From Paenibacillus radicis (ex Xue et al. 2023) (GTDB taxonomy: Bacteria; Bacillota; Bacilli; Paenibacillales; NBRC-103111), in the NCBI RefSeq assembly GCF_024722015.1, contig NZ_JANQBD010000022.1, positions 106,047-170,046 on the forward strand: a stretch of 64,000 nt of DNA, given 5' to 3'. The notes under the pieces were generated by a model. The model did no database searches, was not told the DNA's origin, and was given only the letters and a program-made list of their open reading frames with translations. Of the stretch, positions 9,388 to 16,745 are shown piece after piece; positions within the stretch are counted from its first letter, which is position 1, and every line of letters begins with the position of its first letter. The position numbers and the translations under genes are program-made.

Positions 9388-10314
9388 CTACAAGATGGCA
9401 GCAGAGTGCGTTTCCGTAATCCGTTTCAACGGGTATGCCTTCCCCTCATCGTCAAAGTACTTATGGCTAAGCTGCTCATAATCCTGATCGATCTGCTTTC
9501 TAAGTCTTATTTGCTCCTGCCGCTGCTGCGGATCAGCATTCGGGATTGCTGAAATCAGCCTTTTTGCATAAATATGCTGCGGATTTTCAAATATATCTTC
9601 ACGTGTTCCTTCTTCCACCAATCGACCCCCATACATAATGCCGACGCGATCACACATGTGGCGAACTATACTCAAGTCATGACTAATCAGCAGGTAGGTC
9701 AGCTGAAATTCCTGTTGAATTTCCTTCATGAAATTCAGCACTTGGGCTTGCACAGACACATCAAGTGATGATACAGGTTCATCTGCAATAATTAGTTTGG
9801 GGTTCAGCGTAAGCGCCCGCGCAATCCCTATCCGCTGCCGCTGTCCGCCCGAAAACTCATGAGGGTATTTATACACCGATTCCGGATGCAAGCCTACTTT
9901 TTCAACAACTTGCTGTACTTTTCTTCGTTCCTCCTGCGGAGAAAGTCTTTCAAAATTACGAAGCGGCTCCGCAATAATATCCAACACCCGTTTTCTTGGA
10001 TTCAGTGAGGAGTACGGGTCTTGAAAGACCATTTGGATATCTCTTCGATAATGGAAAAATTCACGACGCGTGATGTTGGTGATCTTGTTTCCCTCGAGGA
10101 AAATATCTCCGGATGTCGCCTGAATCAGCCCTATGATCGTTCGACCAGCCGTTGTTTTGCCGCTTCCGGACTCCCCTACCAATCCATAGGTTTCGCCACG
10201 CTGAAGCTCAAAGCTAATACCATCAACCGCTTTCACATGATTAACGATACGCCGAAAAAAACCGCCGCGCACGGGATAGTGAACTTTTAAATGGTTCACT
10301 TTAAGAAATGCCAT
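9388..10314 (-). CDS. Oligopeptide ABC transporter ATP-binding protein (OppF-like)
   Basis: 308 residues. Walker A GESGSGKT, signature SGGQRQRIGIARAL, Walker B LIIADEP and the H-loop ISHDLS are all intact. The N-terminal 'VHYPVRGGFFRR' and the C-terminal oligopeptide/dipeptide extension ('YAKRLISAIPNADP') place it with the OppF/DppF branch rather than OppD. The start overlaps the end of the preceding ATPase gene by 14 nt, which suggests translational coupling and equal production of the ATPase pair. It hydrolyses ATP to drive peptide import. Confidence 0.93.
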   Translation of the reverse strand: MAFLKVNHLKVHYPVRGGFFRRIVNHVKAVDGISFELQRGETYGLVGESGSGKTTAGRTIIGLIQATSGDIFLEGNKITNITRREFFHYRRDIQMVFQDPYSSLNPRKRVLDIIAEPLRNFERLSPQEERRKVQQVVEKVGLHPESVYKYPHEFSGGQRQRIGIARALTLNPKLIIADEPVSSLDVSVQAQVLNFMKEIQQEFQLTYLLISHDLSIVRHMCDRVGIMYGGRLVEEGTREDIFENPQHIYAKRLISAIPNADPQQRQEQIRLRKQIDQDYEQLSHKYFDDEGKAYPLKRITETHSAAIL

Positions 10315-11320
10315 TTTTCATGTCTCCTATCGGATGGTTCGGAAAATAGAAGTGCTGGTAGCAGGTGCAGCGTACCCAGTGCCCTGGCTCCACTTCCCGT
10401 AAAATCGGATTTTTTTCGTGATCAGACTCAGGTATCCAGTCAATACGTGACTGAAATCGGCACCCTGCCACGGGTAATTTTTGCAGAGACGGAACTATTC
10501 CTTGGATGACGTGAAGCTTCTCATGAGGTGTTTGCAGGGAAGGAATAGAATGCAGGAGAGAACGTGTGTAGGGATGCATCGGTCGAGCAAATAATGTATG
10601 GACGTCGGCTAACTCAACAATTTCGCCCGCATACATGACCGCCACACGGTCGGCCATTTCAGCTACAACGCCCAAATTATGAGTAATCAGCATAATGCCA
10701 GTGTTCATTTTCTGCTGAAGTTCTCTTAATAAGGTCATAATTTGTGATTGAATCGTAACATCCAACGCTGTGGTAGGTTCATCGGCAATAATGAGAAGCG
10801 GTTCACAGGCAATTACCATGGCAATCATGATTCGTTGTCTCAAACCGCCGGAAAGCTCATGAGGATATCGGTCGCATACTTGATCGGGATTCGGAATTCC
10901 GACTTGCCGCAATAAGCTTAATGTACGCTGCCGCTTGTTTAAAGAAGAAAGCTTCGTATGATAGTCCAGACTTTCCTCAATCTGCCTTCCGGCCGTCATT
11001 AACGGATTCAGAGCGGAAAGGGGGTCTTGAAATATCATGCCTATTTTACTTCCACGAATTTGGTTAAGTTCATGAGTATCTAACGCTAGAAGGTTGGTTC
11101 CTTCGAATCGAATGGACCCTTCCAGTCTTGTCTTCTTGGGTTCATGCAGGCCTGTAATGGAAAGAGCTAACGTGCTTTTCCCACATCCTGACTCGCCTAC
11201 GATGGCAAGCACCTCATTGGGATGAACGGACAATGTGACACCGTTAACCGCGGTAAAGTATTCATCTTGAATGCGGAAAGAGGCTCTCAAATTTTCAATT
11301 TGTAAAATCGGTTGTGCCAA
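10301..11320 (-). CDS. Oligopeptide ABC transporter ATP-binding protein (OppD-like)
   Basis: 339 residues from a TTG at 11320, which has AGAGGTGAT six bases ahead; the GTG at 11341 in the same frame lacks such a site. Walker A GESGCGKS, signature LSGGLRQRIMIA, Walker B LIIADEP and switch His (ITHNLG) are intact. The C-terminal region ends in a cysteine-containing oligopeptide-transporter domain ('CRFQ', 'VRCTC') seen in OppD/DppD, where it can bind an Fe-S cluster. It is the first gene of the opp-like operon behind its own promoter. Confidence 0.92.
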   Translation of the reverse strand: MAQPILQIENLRASFRIQDEYFTAVNGVTLSVHPNEVLAIVGESGCGKSTLALSITGLHEPKKTRLEGSIRFEGTNLLALDTHELNQIRGSKIGMIFQDPLSALNPLMTAGRQIEESLDYHTKLSSLNKRQRTLSLLRQVGIPNPDQVCDRYPHELSGGLRQRIMIAMVIACEPLLIIADEPTTALDVTIQSQIMTLLRELQQKMNTGIMLITHNLGVVAEMADRVAVMYAGEIVELADVHTLFARPMHPYTRSLLHSIPSLQTPHEKLHVIQGIVPSLQKLPVAGCRFQSRIDWIPESDHEKNPILREVEPGHWVRCTCYQHFYFPNHPIGDMKNGIS

Positions 11321-11378
11321 CCCAACATCACCTCTGCCCACGCAACAAGGTTATCCCTATTACATTCTTTTCTAAATA

Positions 11379-11408
11379 ATTCTATGAATCTTATTCTATT
11401 CCTTTCAA
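11379..11408 (-). promoter_or_regulatory. Predicted sigma-A promoter of the opp-like operon
   Basis: On the minus strand, TTGAAA (11408-11403) and TAGAAT (11384-11379) are separated by 18 bp, about 60 bp ahead of the TTG start of the first ATPase gene. It lies just after the terminator of the LuxR-type gene, so the operon can be transcribed on its own. Confidence 0.5.
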
Positions 11409-11411
11409 CAC

Positions 11412-11440
11412 AAAAAAAATCCCACTGCGTGAGTGAGATC
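11412..11440 (-). terminator. Intrinsic terminator of the small LuxR-type gene
   Basis: On the minus strand TCTCAC and GTGGGA form a short stem followed by TTTTTTTT. It begins two bases after the stop codon at 11442 and separates the regulator from the opp-like operon. Confidence 0.75.
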
Positions 11441-11441
11441 C

Positions 11442-11819
11442 TTAGGATTTCGTTTTTTCATGTGAGTACAGTACGTGACTGAATAACAGGGGAATTAATT
11501 TTCGCATCGATTTAATGCCAATTTTGTTCATTATGTTGGCAAGGTGATTTTTAACTGTTTTTTCACTAATCACACATCTTTCGGCAATTTCCCGATTAGC
11601 AAAGCCATATACGACAATCAGCATGAGAATTTCGGATTCTCGCTGAGTCAGCTGATAATAATCTGAAAAATCTTGCATCGTAGCACCAATTTTCTGAATC
11701 GGAAGTTCGTTCAAGCTTTTAAAGTCGCTGCCAAAAATATCATGACTATCTCCGTTCTTCATGCGATAACTTATGCTAGAAGAATGCAGCCTAATGCGTT
11801 CCCTAATATTAAGAACCAT
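11442..11819 (-). CDS. Small LuxR-type (GerE-like) HTH transcriptional regulator
   Basis: 125 residues. The C-terminal half is a standard LuxR helix-turn-helix: 'YYQLTQRESEILMLIVVYGF' followed by ANREIAERCVISEKTVKNHL and 'ANIMNKIGIKSMRKL'. The N-terminal ~50 residues match no receiver or autoinducer domain I can name and are too short for either, so the input signal is unknown. The gene has its own terminator and lies directly upstream of the peptide importer on the same strand; control of that importer is a reasonable guess from position only. A TATAAT-like box at 11904-11899 lies ahead of it. Confidence 0.85.
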   Translation of the reverse strand: MVLNIRERIRLHSSSISYRMKNGDSHDIFGSDFKSLNELPIQKIGATMQDFSDYYQLTQRESEILMLIVVYGFANREIAERCVISEKTVKNHLANIMNKIGIKSMRKLIPLLFSHVLYSHEKTKS

Positions 11820-11990
11820 TTGTACATGCCTCCCTCAAACTTTTTATTTCTTTCTACGTCCGCACTCATTCTATACTATATAAAATTAAACTAACCCCAT
11901 TATACCGTTATCAAATAATGTATCCTAGATGAAGAAGTTCACTTGTAGAGCAATAATCCGGTCTTTTTTTTTCACTATTTTCCATTTTAT

Positions 11991-12004
11991 GTGACCTAAG
12001 TCAC
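11991..12004. promoter_or_regulatory. Dyad resembling a CRP/FNR-type site
   Basis: GTGAC-CTAA-GTCAC is a perfect dyad and, with flanks, reads TGTGA-N6-TCACT, one base from the CRP/FNR consensus. It lies about 170 bp upstream of the LuxR-type start. No partner regulator is in the window. Confidence 0.3.
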
Positions 12005-12018
12005 TTTTCCAGCACAAC

Positions 12019-12266
12019 AAGAAAAACGCCTTGCGGCGTCCTTGGTGTACAATCTACGTTTGTGCGTGGGGAGGGAATCGGGTATGGGATTCCGACCGCT
12101 GTTGAAGTCGTGTTCCTTTGAATTTATGTTTTATAGCGGTAGGAACCCGAACTTCAAAGGCGGACGCTATCGCTCCTCCATCCCACACCCGTTCCCTCTT
12201 ACGGTTCTACTCTGTGTTTTGCGCCGCTTCCTTACTTCCCTAAGCCGGTCTTCGAGCCGTTATTGA
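12019..12266 (+). repeat. Large dispersed hairpin repeat R1, copy A
   Basis: Starts with AAGAAAAACGCCTTGCGGCG (a short hairpin ACGCC-TTGC-GGCGT) and runs into GGGGAGGGAATCGGGTATGG, which is nearly complementary to CCATCCCACACCCGTTCCCTC further on (about 12178-12200). Inner arms around GTGTTCCT and AGGAACCC also pair. Copies B (63075-63358) and C (63759-63955) share almost the whole sequence. A frame across it is open in all three copies only because the DNA is similar; no ribosome site or conserved start is seen. Confidence 0.8.
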
Positions 12267-12386
12267 TAGCACTGAACTCCCCTGCAGGTGTTCCATGTAC
12301 AGTTAGCTTCGCTATACTTTTAGCGAAGAGATCCCTGCATCTAAATCATACGCCAGTACTGCATCCATGGAAGTTGAGGGCAATGC

Positions 12387-12476
12387 GGAAGTAATTGTTC
12401 CTTTATCGCCTGAAAAGTCCAAAAAACAGAGTGATAAAGGAACTGCCAGTTCCGTTATCACTCTGTTTTTGTGCAT
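12387..12476. repeat. Dispersed terminator-like repeat R2, copy 1
   Basis: A 23-bp stem (12422-12444 with 12448-12470, one mismatch) of the form AAAAACAGAGTGATA...CACTCTGTTTTT, preceded by GGAAGT...TCC and followed by GCATA. A second copy at 60801-60892 has the same order of parts. Both strands end the stem in T runs, so it could terminate transcription in either direction. Confidence 0.7.
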
Positions 12477-12660
12477 AAATGCTCCAATTGGGCCAACATA
12501 ACGGAATTTCCACTTCCGCTATCACCCCAAATTGGAGGCGGCAGACGGAATAACGGAACTATCCGTTCCGTACAAAATCCTCCAGGGCTCATCGCCACTA
12601 TTCATATAAAAATCCCCTTGATCATGGGGTGCATTCAAGATCTTAAGCTCTAATGTAGCT

Positions 12661-12819
12661 CTAATCTAAGCAAGGTAGGCAGGTTACTCGCTCATTTTTC
12701 ATTCCTTCGAACAGCTTTCTGATCGAAATTCTTTCATTGAAGATACATTCAATCTTAAGGGCAGCTTGTCTTGCGAGATAATAGGGTACCCTCGGCAAAC
12801 TTATATCAGAAACGGTATT
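12661..12819 (-). pseudogene. Open remnant without a start codon, unidentified
   Basis: A 52-codon open frame on the minus strand reads NTVSDISLPRVPYYLARQAA... and ends ...NERVTCLPCLD before TAG. It has no start codon near its beginning and no ribosome site. The amino-acid composition looks protein-like, so it may be the tail of a lost gene. I cannot name the family. Confidence 0.25.
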
Positions 12820-12924
12820 TTACTTTAGTGCTGTAAGGCACTTAAACTTTCTTATATTTAGAAAAAGCCCCTCCTATTCAAAGGGCCTCCTTAACTGACT
12901 TATTGCTTTGTATAAACCCGGCAA

Positions 12925-13029
12925 TTATATCTTTTTAACAAATTCAGATTTTAATTTCATAGCTCCAAAGCTGTCGATTTTGCAATCAATATCATGATCT
13001 CCATCAATCAAACGTATATTTTTTACATT
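12925..13029 (-). pseudogene. C-terminal fragment of phnA/yjdM (zinc-ribbon protein)
   Basis: Immediately after the dehydrogenase stop the minus strand encodes, in a different frame, VKNIRLIDGDHDIDCKIDSF followed by GAMKLKSEFVKKI and a TAA. This matches from memory the conserved C-terminus of PhnA/YjdM (VKNIRLVEGDHNIDCKID..., MKLKSEFVKK). The first ~75 residues, including the zinc ribbon, are missing, and no start or ribosome site precedes the fragment. It is a decayed gene whose 5' part was probably replaced when the dehydrogenase region was joined here. Confidence 0.75.
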
Positions 13030-13978
13030 AATAACCCCGTTCCCGATCCACAACTCCTTGCAGCGAAGAACCTTGCACAAATCTTCGAAGATTATCGACA
13101 AAAAAGCGGCCTACTTCGTCAACCTTGCTTGGACCTGACAAATGGGGGGTTATATACACATTAGGCAAAGACCATAAGGGATTTTCCTTGTCCAACGGTT
13201 CTTTTTCAAAAACGTCCAACACCGCTGTTAGATGCTGCTGTTCCTTCAACACCTCCAACATGTCACGTTCTACGATCAACGATCCTCTGCCTACGTTCAC
13301 CAGACAAGCATTCGATTTCATCGACAATAGGATGTCCCGATTGATTACATGACGGGTTTCATTCGTAAGCGGTAATGTTAGGATCAAATAATCCAATTCG
13401 CTGACAAACGTCTTCCAATCCGCCGCTGTAAAGTGACGGTCTACGATGTCTGCATTTTTGCCGCTTAAGCTTAGACCATGAACCTTCATATGAAAAGCAC
13501 GGGCTTTTTTTACAATTTCAACGCCTATCGATCCGAGACCTGCTACCCCTATGACCTTTCCCTCAAGGGAACCGGGGCTGAATTTATCCCATTCACGATT
13601 AGCCTGTGCGCTCAACAATCTTGGGATGTCCTTGCAATGTAATAATAAATAGGCAAATACATATTCCGATATCATACCGCCGAATTGATCAACTATGCGT
13701 GTAAGCACAACATTCTGAGGAATGGTTCGATCCGAGACCAGGCTATCAATGCCCGCTCCGGTGGATTGTACCCATTGTACAGAAGCAGCCTCAGGCTGCG
13801 CTAATAAATGCGAAGGAAAGTTCCAGCTTAATACGATCTCCGTTCCAGGTAAATGTAACAATGCCTCTTCCGGGGTTTTGGCTGTTTTCACGGATGTGCA
13901 GCCATGCTCCTTCAGGAATTCCGCAAATTTCTCAGCTTCGTTGTAATACACTAGTATATTGGGCATGGCCTTGTTCAA
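13028..13978 (-). CDS. D-2-hydroxyacid dehydrogenase (D-isomer-specific, NAD-binding)
   Basis: 316 residues. The Rossmann motif GVAGLGSIG follows the N-terminal substrate lobe, and the catalytic set is present: Arg in NVGRGS, Glu in FEKEPL and His in TPHLSG. The family reduces 2-oxo acids to D-2-hydroxy acids or the reverse; members include glyoxylate/hydroxypyruvate reductase, phosphoglycerate dehydrogenase and D-lactate dehydrogenase, and the substrate here is not readable. It is monocistronic. A weak stem GCCC...GGGC with TTTTT lies downstream near 12862-12890, beyond the phnA fragment. Confidence 0.9.
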   Translation of the reverse strand: MNKAMPNILVYYNEAEKFAEFLKEHGCTSVKTAKTPEEALLHLPGTEIVLSWNFPSHLLAQPEAASVQWVQSTGAGIDSLVSDRTIPQNVVLTRIVDQFGGMISEYVFAYLLLHCKDIPRLLSAQANREWDKFSPGSLEGKVIGVAGLGSIGVEIVKKARAFHMKVHGLSLSGKNADIVDRHFTAADWKTFVSELDYLILTLPLTNETRHVINRDILLSMKSNACLVNVGRGSLIVERDMLEVLKEQQHLTAVLDVFEKEPLDKENPLWSLPNVYITPHLSGPSKVDEVGRFFVDNLRRFVQGSSLQGVVDRERGY

Positions 13979-14190
13979 GCTTATTCCTCCTGATGTTTAA
14001 AAGGTAATGAATCTTATATAGTTCCGACTCCATTATAAGTCAGATTCAAATAAATTACGAAATGATGCTAATCGGGGCTTTTCTCCTTATTCCCCCACCT
14101 TGCACGCTGCTTAGAAATGCTCTCTGTGGCATCCCCAAAGATTTTACTATACAATTATTGTAAATGAATCTAAAAGTGTGGTGAAACCTG

Positions 14191-14886
14191 TTGTTCAAGC
14201 TCTTATTAATCGAAGATGACACAACGCTATTTAATGAGATCAAGGATAGATTATCGCAGTGGTCTTATGATGTGTATGGGATTACTGATTTCAGTAAAGT
14301 CATTCCAGAATTCACAGATATCAAGCCCGACTTGGTCATTATTGATATTCAATTGCCTAAATTCGATGGCTTTCATTGGTGCCGAATGATTCGAACCCAT
14401 TCCAATATTCCGATTATATTCTTATCCTCTCGCGATCATCCAACGGATATTGTCATGTCCATGCAGCTCGGAGCTGACGATTATATTCAGAAGCCCTTTC
14501 ATTTCGATGTACTCATTGCCAAGATACAAGCGATACTTCGACGCGTGTACAATTACAATACGGACCCCATCGAGCTCAAATCGTGGTGTGGCGCAACTGT
14601 AGATTATGAGAAAAATTTAGTTACCAATGATGCCGGATCGATTGAGCTTACAAAAAATGAAATTTTCATATTAAAATTACTCATCGAGAAGAAGAATAAG
14701 GTCGTAAGCCGGGAGGAGCTTATCAATAGCTTATGGGATGACAAACGTTTTATAAGCGATAACACCCTTACCGTTAATGTAAATCGTCTGCGAAAAAGGC
14801 TGGATGAGCTTGACTTGGGACGCTTTATTGAGACGAAGGTTGGGCAAGGCTATATGGCTGCAGAAGAGGCGAATTCGTTTGATTAA
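14191..14886 (+). CDS. bceR: BceR-like response regulator (OmpR family)
   Basis: 231 residues from a TTG start at 14191; the frame closes with TGA just upstream (14182), so no longer start is possible. The receiver domain has the acidic pair Glu8/Asp9/Asp10, phosphoacceptor Asp52 and Lys in 'DYIQKPF'. The C-terminal winged helix (about 130-225) contains 'ELTKNEIFILKLLIEKKNKV' and 'NTLTVNVNRLRKRL'. The gene order regulator-kinase-ATPase-permease is that of BceRS-BceAB modules, which sense and resist peptide antibiotics such as bacitracin. It should activate the bceA promoter through the dyad at 15880-15895. Confidence 0.9.
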   Translation: MFKLLLIEDDTTLFNEIKDRLSQWSYDVYGITDFSKVIPEFTDIKPDLVIIDIQLPKFDGFHWCRMIRTHSNIPIIFLSSRDHPTDIVMSMQLGADDYIQKPFHFDVLIAKIQAILRRVYNYNTDPIELKSWCGATVDYEKNLVTNDAGSIELTKNEIFILKLLIEKKNKVVSREELINSLWDDKRFISDNTLTVNVNRLRKRLDELDLGRFIETKVGQGYMAAEEANSFD

Positions 14887-15883
14887 AAAGTATGTCATGG
14901 AAAGACGCAGCTGGATTATGCTATTTATACTCCAGCAAATGCTTATCATCTTTATCGCTTTTATTGATTCGGCGATCCCGCTCCTCCCCATCCTCTATCT
15001 GGTCTTTTTATCGATGCTCCTTTTTACAATCTTCCTGGTTATTCGCTACCATAAGGAGACCCGATTCTACAAAAGCTTAGAAGAACGGGACAACAATCTT
15101 GATTTAACGAGCATAGCCAGTCCGGAAAGTCCTTTTGAAATCATTATTGAAAACAGTATGACGAACCAAGTCGACCTCCTGAAAAAGGCTGCTTCACAAA
15201 ATCTGATGGCCTTAGAGCAAGAGAAGGATGATTTATTGGCTTGGATTCATGAAGTCAAAACACCGTTGACAGCCATGCATCTAATGATCGGTCGCCTGGA
15301 CGACGAAATGATGAAAACCCATTTAACTTATGAATGGCTGCGAATTCATCTCCTGCTCGATCAACAGCTGCATCAAAGGCGTATACCGTTTATTGAAAAT
15401 GATTTGTATATGGAACATACCGATCTAGAAACGATCATATTCAATGAAATTAAAACCTTACAATCCTGGTGTATTCAAAAAGGGATAGGCTTTGACATCC
15501 AGTTAGAAGCAGCTGAAGTACTTAGCGATGCCAAATGGCTGGCATTTATCCTCAGACAGCTCTTAACCAACGCCGTGAAATATAGCCACGCATCCGACAT
15601 CCTGATCAAAAGCTATCAGCTAGCGGGTCAGACTATCCTTGAGGTGAAAGATAGTGGCCGTGGCATTGATCCCAAGGATTTGCCTCGCATATTCGATAAA
15701 GGTTTTACATCAACGACCCTGCATCAAGACATCGCTGCAACAGGTATGGGGTTATATTTAGCCAAAAAGGCAGCACAATCGTTGCTCATCCATGTCGATG
15801 TAAAATCAGCAATAGGAGAAGGAACGACATTCACCTTAACTTTTCCACTAAAAAATGAATTTGTTCGTATCACAGGCGTGTGA
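14879..15883 (+). CDS. bceS: BceS-like intramembrane-sensing histidine kinase
   Basis: 334 residues when started at the TTG at 14879, which overlaps the regulator stop by 8 nt and follows AGAAGAGG. The resulting N-terminus (MIKKYVMERRSWIM) matches the BceS pattern and family length. Two membrane helices (about 12-33 and 37-55) with only a short loop between them mean there is no sensor domain; the partner permease is expected to do the sensing. The phosphoacceptor is His124 in WIHEVKTPL, followed by N-box, DSGRGID and GMGLYLAKK ATP-binding motifs. Confidence 0.9.
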   Translation: MIKKYVMERRSWIMLFILQQMLIIFIAFIDSAIPLLPILYLVFLSMLLFTIFLVIRYHKETRFYKSLEERDNNLDLTSIASPESPFEIIIENSMTNQVDLLKKAASQNLMALEQEKDDLLAWIHEVKTPLTAMHLMIGRLDDEMMKTHLTYEWLRIHLLLDQQLHQRRIPFIENDLYMEHTDLETIIFNEIKTLQSWCIQKGIGFDIQLEAAEVLSDAKWLAFILRQLLTNAVKYSHASDILIKSYQLAGQTILEVKDSGRGIDPKDLPRIFDKGFTSTTLHQDIAATGMGLYLAKKAAQSLLIHVDVKSAIGEGTTFTLTFPLKNEFVRITGV

Positions 15884-15895
15884 CAACAATGTCAC
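15880..15895. promoter_or_regulatory. Predicted BceR-type operator ahead of bceA
   Basis: GTGACA-ACAA-TGTCAC is a perfect dyad with a 4-bp spacer, matching the TNACA-N4-TGTAA type of site bound by BceR-like regulators. It overlaps the bceS stop codon and lies about 53 bp upstream of a TATAAT box at 15948-15953. No good -35 box accompanies that -10, as expected for an activator-dependent promoter. Confidence 0.7.
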
Positions 15896-15947
15896 ATGCT
15901 TTGTTGTTTTGTTCGGTCAATCGAAGGATAAGAATGGCAGGCTCTCT

Positions 15948-15953
15948 TATAAT
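15948..15953 (+). promoter_or_regulatory. Predicted -10 box of the bceAB promoter
   Basis: TATAAT lies 31 bp ahead of the bceA ATG. No recognisable -35 hexamer lies 16-18 bp upstream, which suits activation from the upstream dyad by the phosphorylated regulator. Confidence 0.5.
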
Positions 15954-15983
15954 AAGATCAATGAGAAAAGGGAGTGTGCAGAT

Positions 15984-16745
15984 ATGGTTATTCTGGAAGC
16001 AAATAAAATTCATAAAAGCTATGGCAATAAATTAAATAATCAATCCGTATTAAGTGGTCTTGATATTCGGATCGAGAAAGGTGAATTCGTTAGTATCATG
16101 GGTGCATCAGGCTCAGGTAAAACGACATTGCTCAACGTTCTCTCGTCGATTGATAAGATCAGCAGCGGCACCATTAAGATCGAAGGAACCGAAATTTCGG
16201 GCATGAAGGAGAAACAGTTAGCCGAGTTTCGAAAGAATCATTTAGGCTTTATTTTTCAAGAATATAACTTATTAGATACTCTAACAGTCAAAGAAAATAT
16301 CCTTCTACCGTTATCGATTACAAAGACACCGAGAAAAGAAGCTGAGCTGAGATTCCAAGCCCTTGCTACAGAACTCGGGATTGTTGATCTGCAACATAAG
16401 TATCCCAATGAAATTTCGGGGGGACAAAAGCAGCGTACCTCTGCTGCACGGGCTTTTATTCATGAACCAAGCATTATTTTCGCAGACGAGCCTACAGGTG
16501 CACTTGATTCTAAATCAGCTTCGGATCTATTAAACAAACTCAGTGAATTAAATCAGAGAAGAAACGCAACCATAATCATGGTTACTCACGATCCGGTAGC
16601 AGCTAGTTATTGCGGTAGAGTGATCTTTATAAAGGATGGGCAAATCTATACGCAGTTAAATAAAGGGGAAGAAACGAGACAAACCTTTTTTAAAGATATC
16701 ATGAGAACCCAAGGTGTGTTAGGCGGGGTGCAGAATGAGTATTAA
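15984..16745 (+). CDS. bceA: BceA-like ABC transporter ATP-binding protein
   Basis: 253 residues from the ATG at 15984, preceded by AAAAGGGAG; the open frame runs further upstream without a ribosome site. Walker A GASGSGKT, Q-loop 'FIFQEYNLLDTLTV', signature ISGGQKQR, Walker B IIFADEPTGALDSKS and switch His (VTHDP) are intact. The FQEYNLLDTL and EPTGALDS stretches are typical of the MacB/BceA ATPases that power FtsX-type permeases. The 3' end overlaps the permease gene by 11 nt. Confidence 0.93.
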   Translation: MVILEANKIHKSYGNKLNNQSVLSGLDIRIEKGEFVSIMGASGSGKTTLLNVLSSIDKISSGTIKIEGTEISGMKEKQLAEFRKNHLGFIFQEYNLLDTLTVKENILLPLSITKTPRKEAELRFQALATELGIVDLQHKYPNEISGGQKQRTSAARAFIHEPSIIFADEPTGALDSKSASDLLNKLSELNQRRNATIIMVTHDPVAASYCGRVIFIKDGQIYTQLNKGEETRQTFFKDIMRTQGVLGGVQNEY

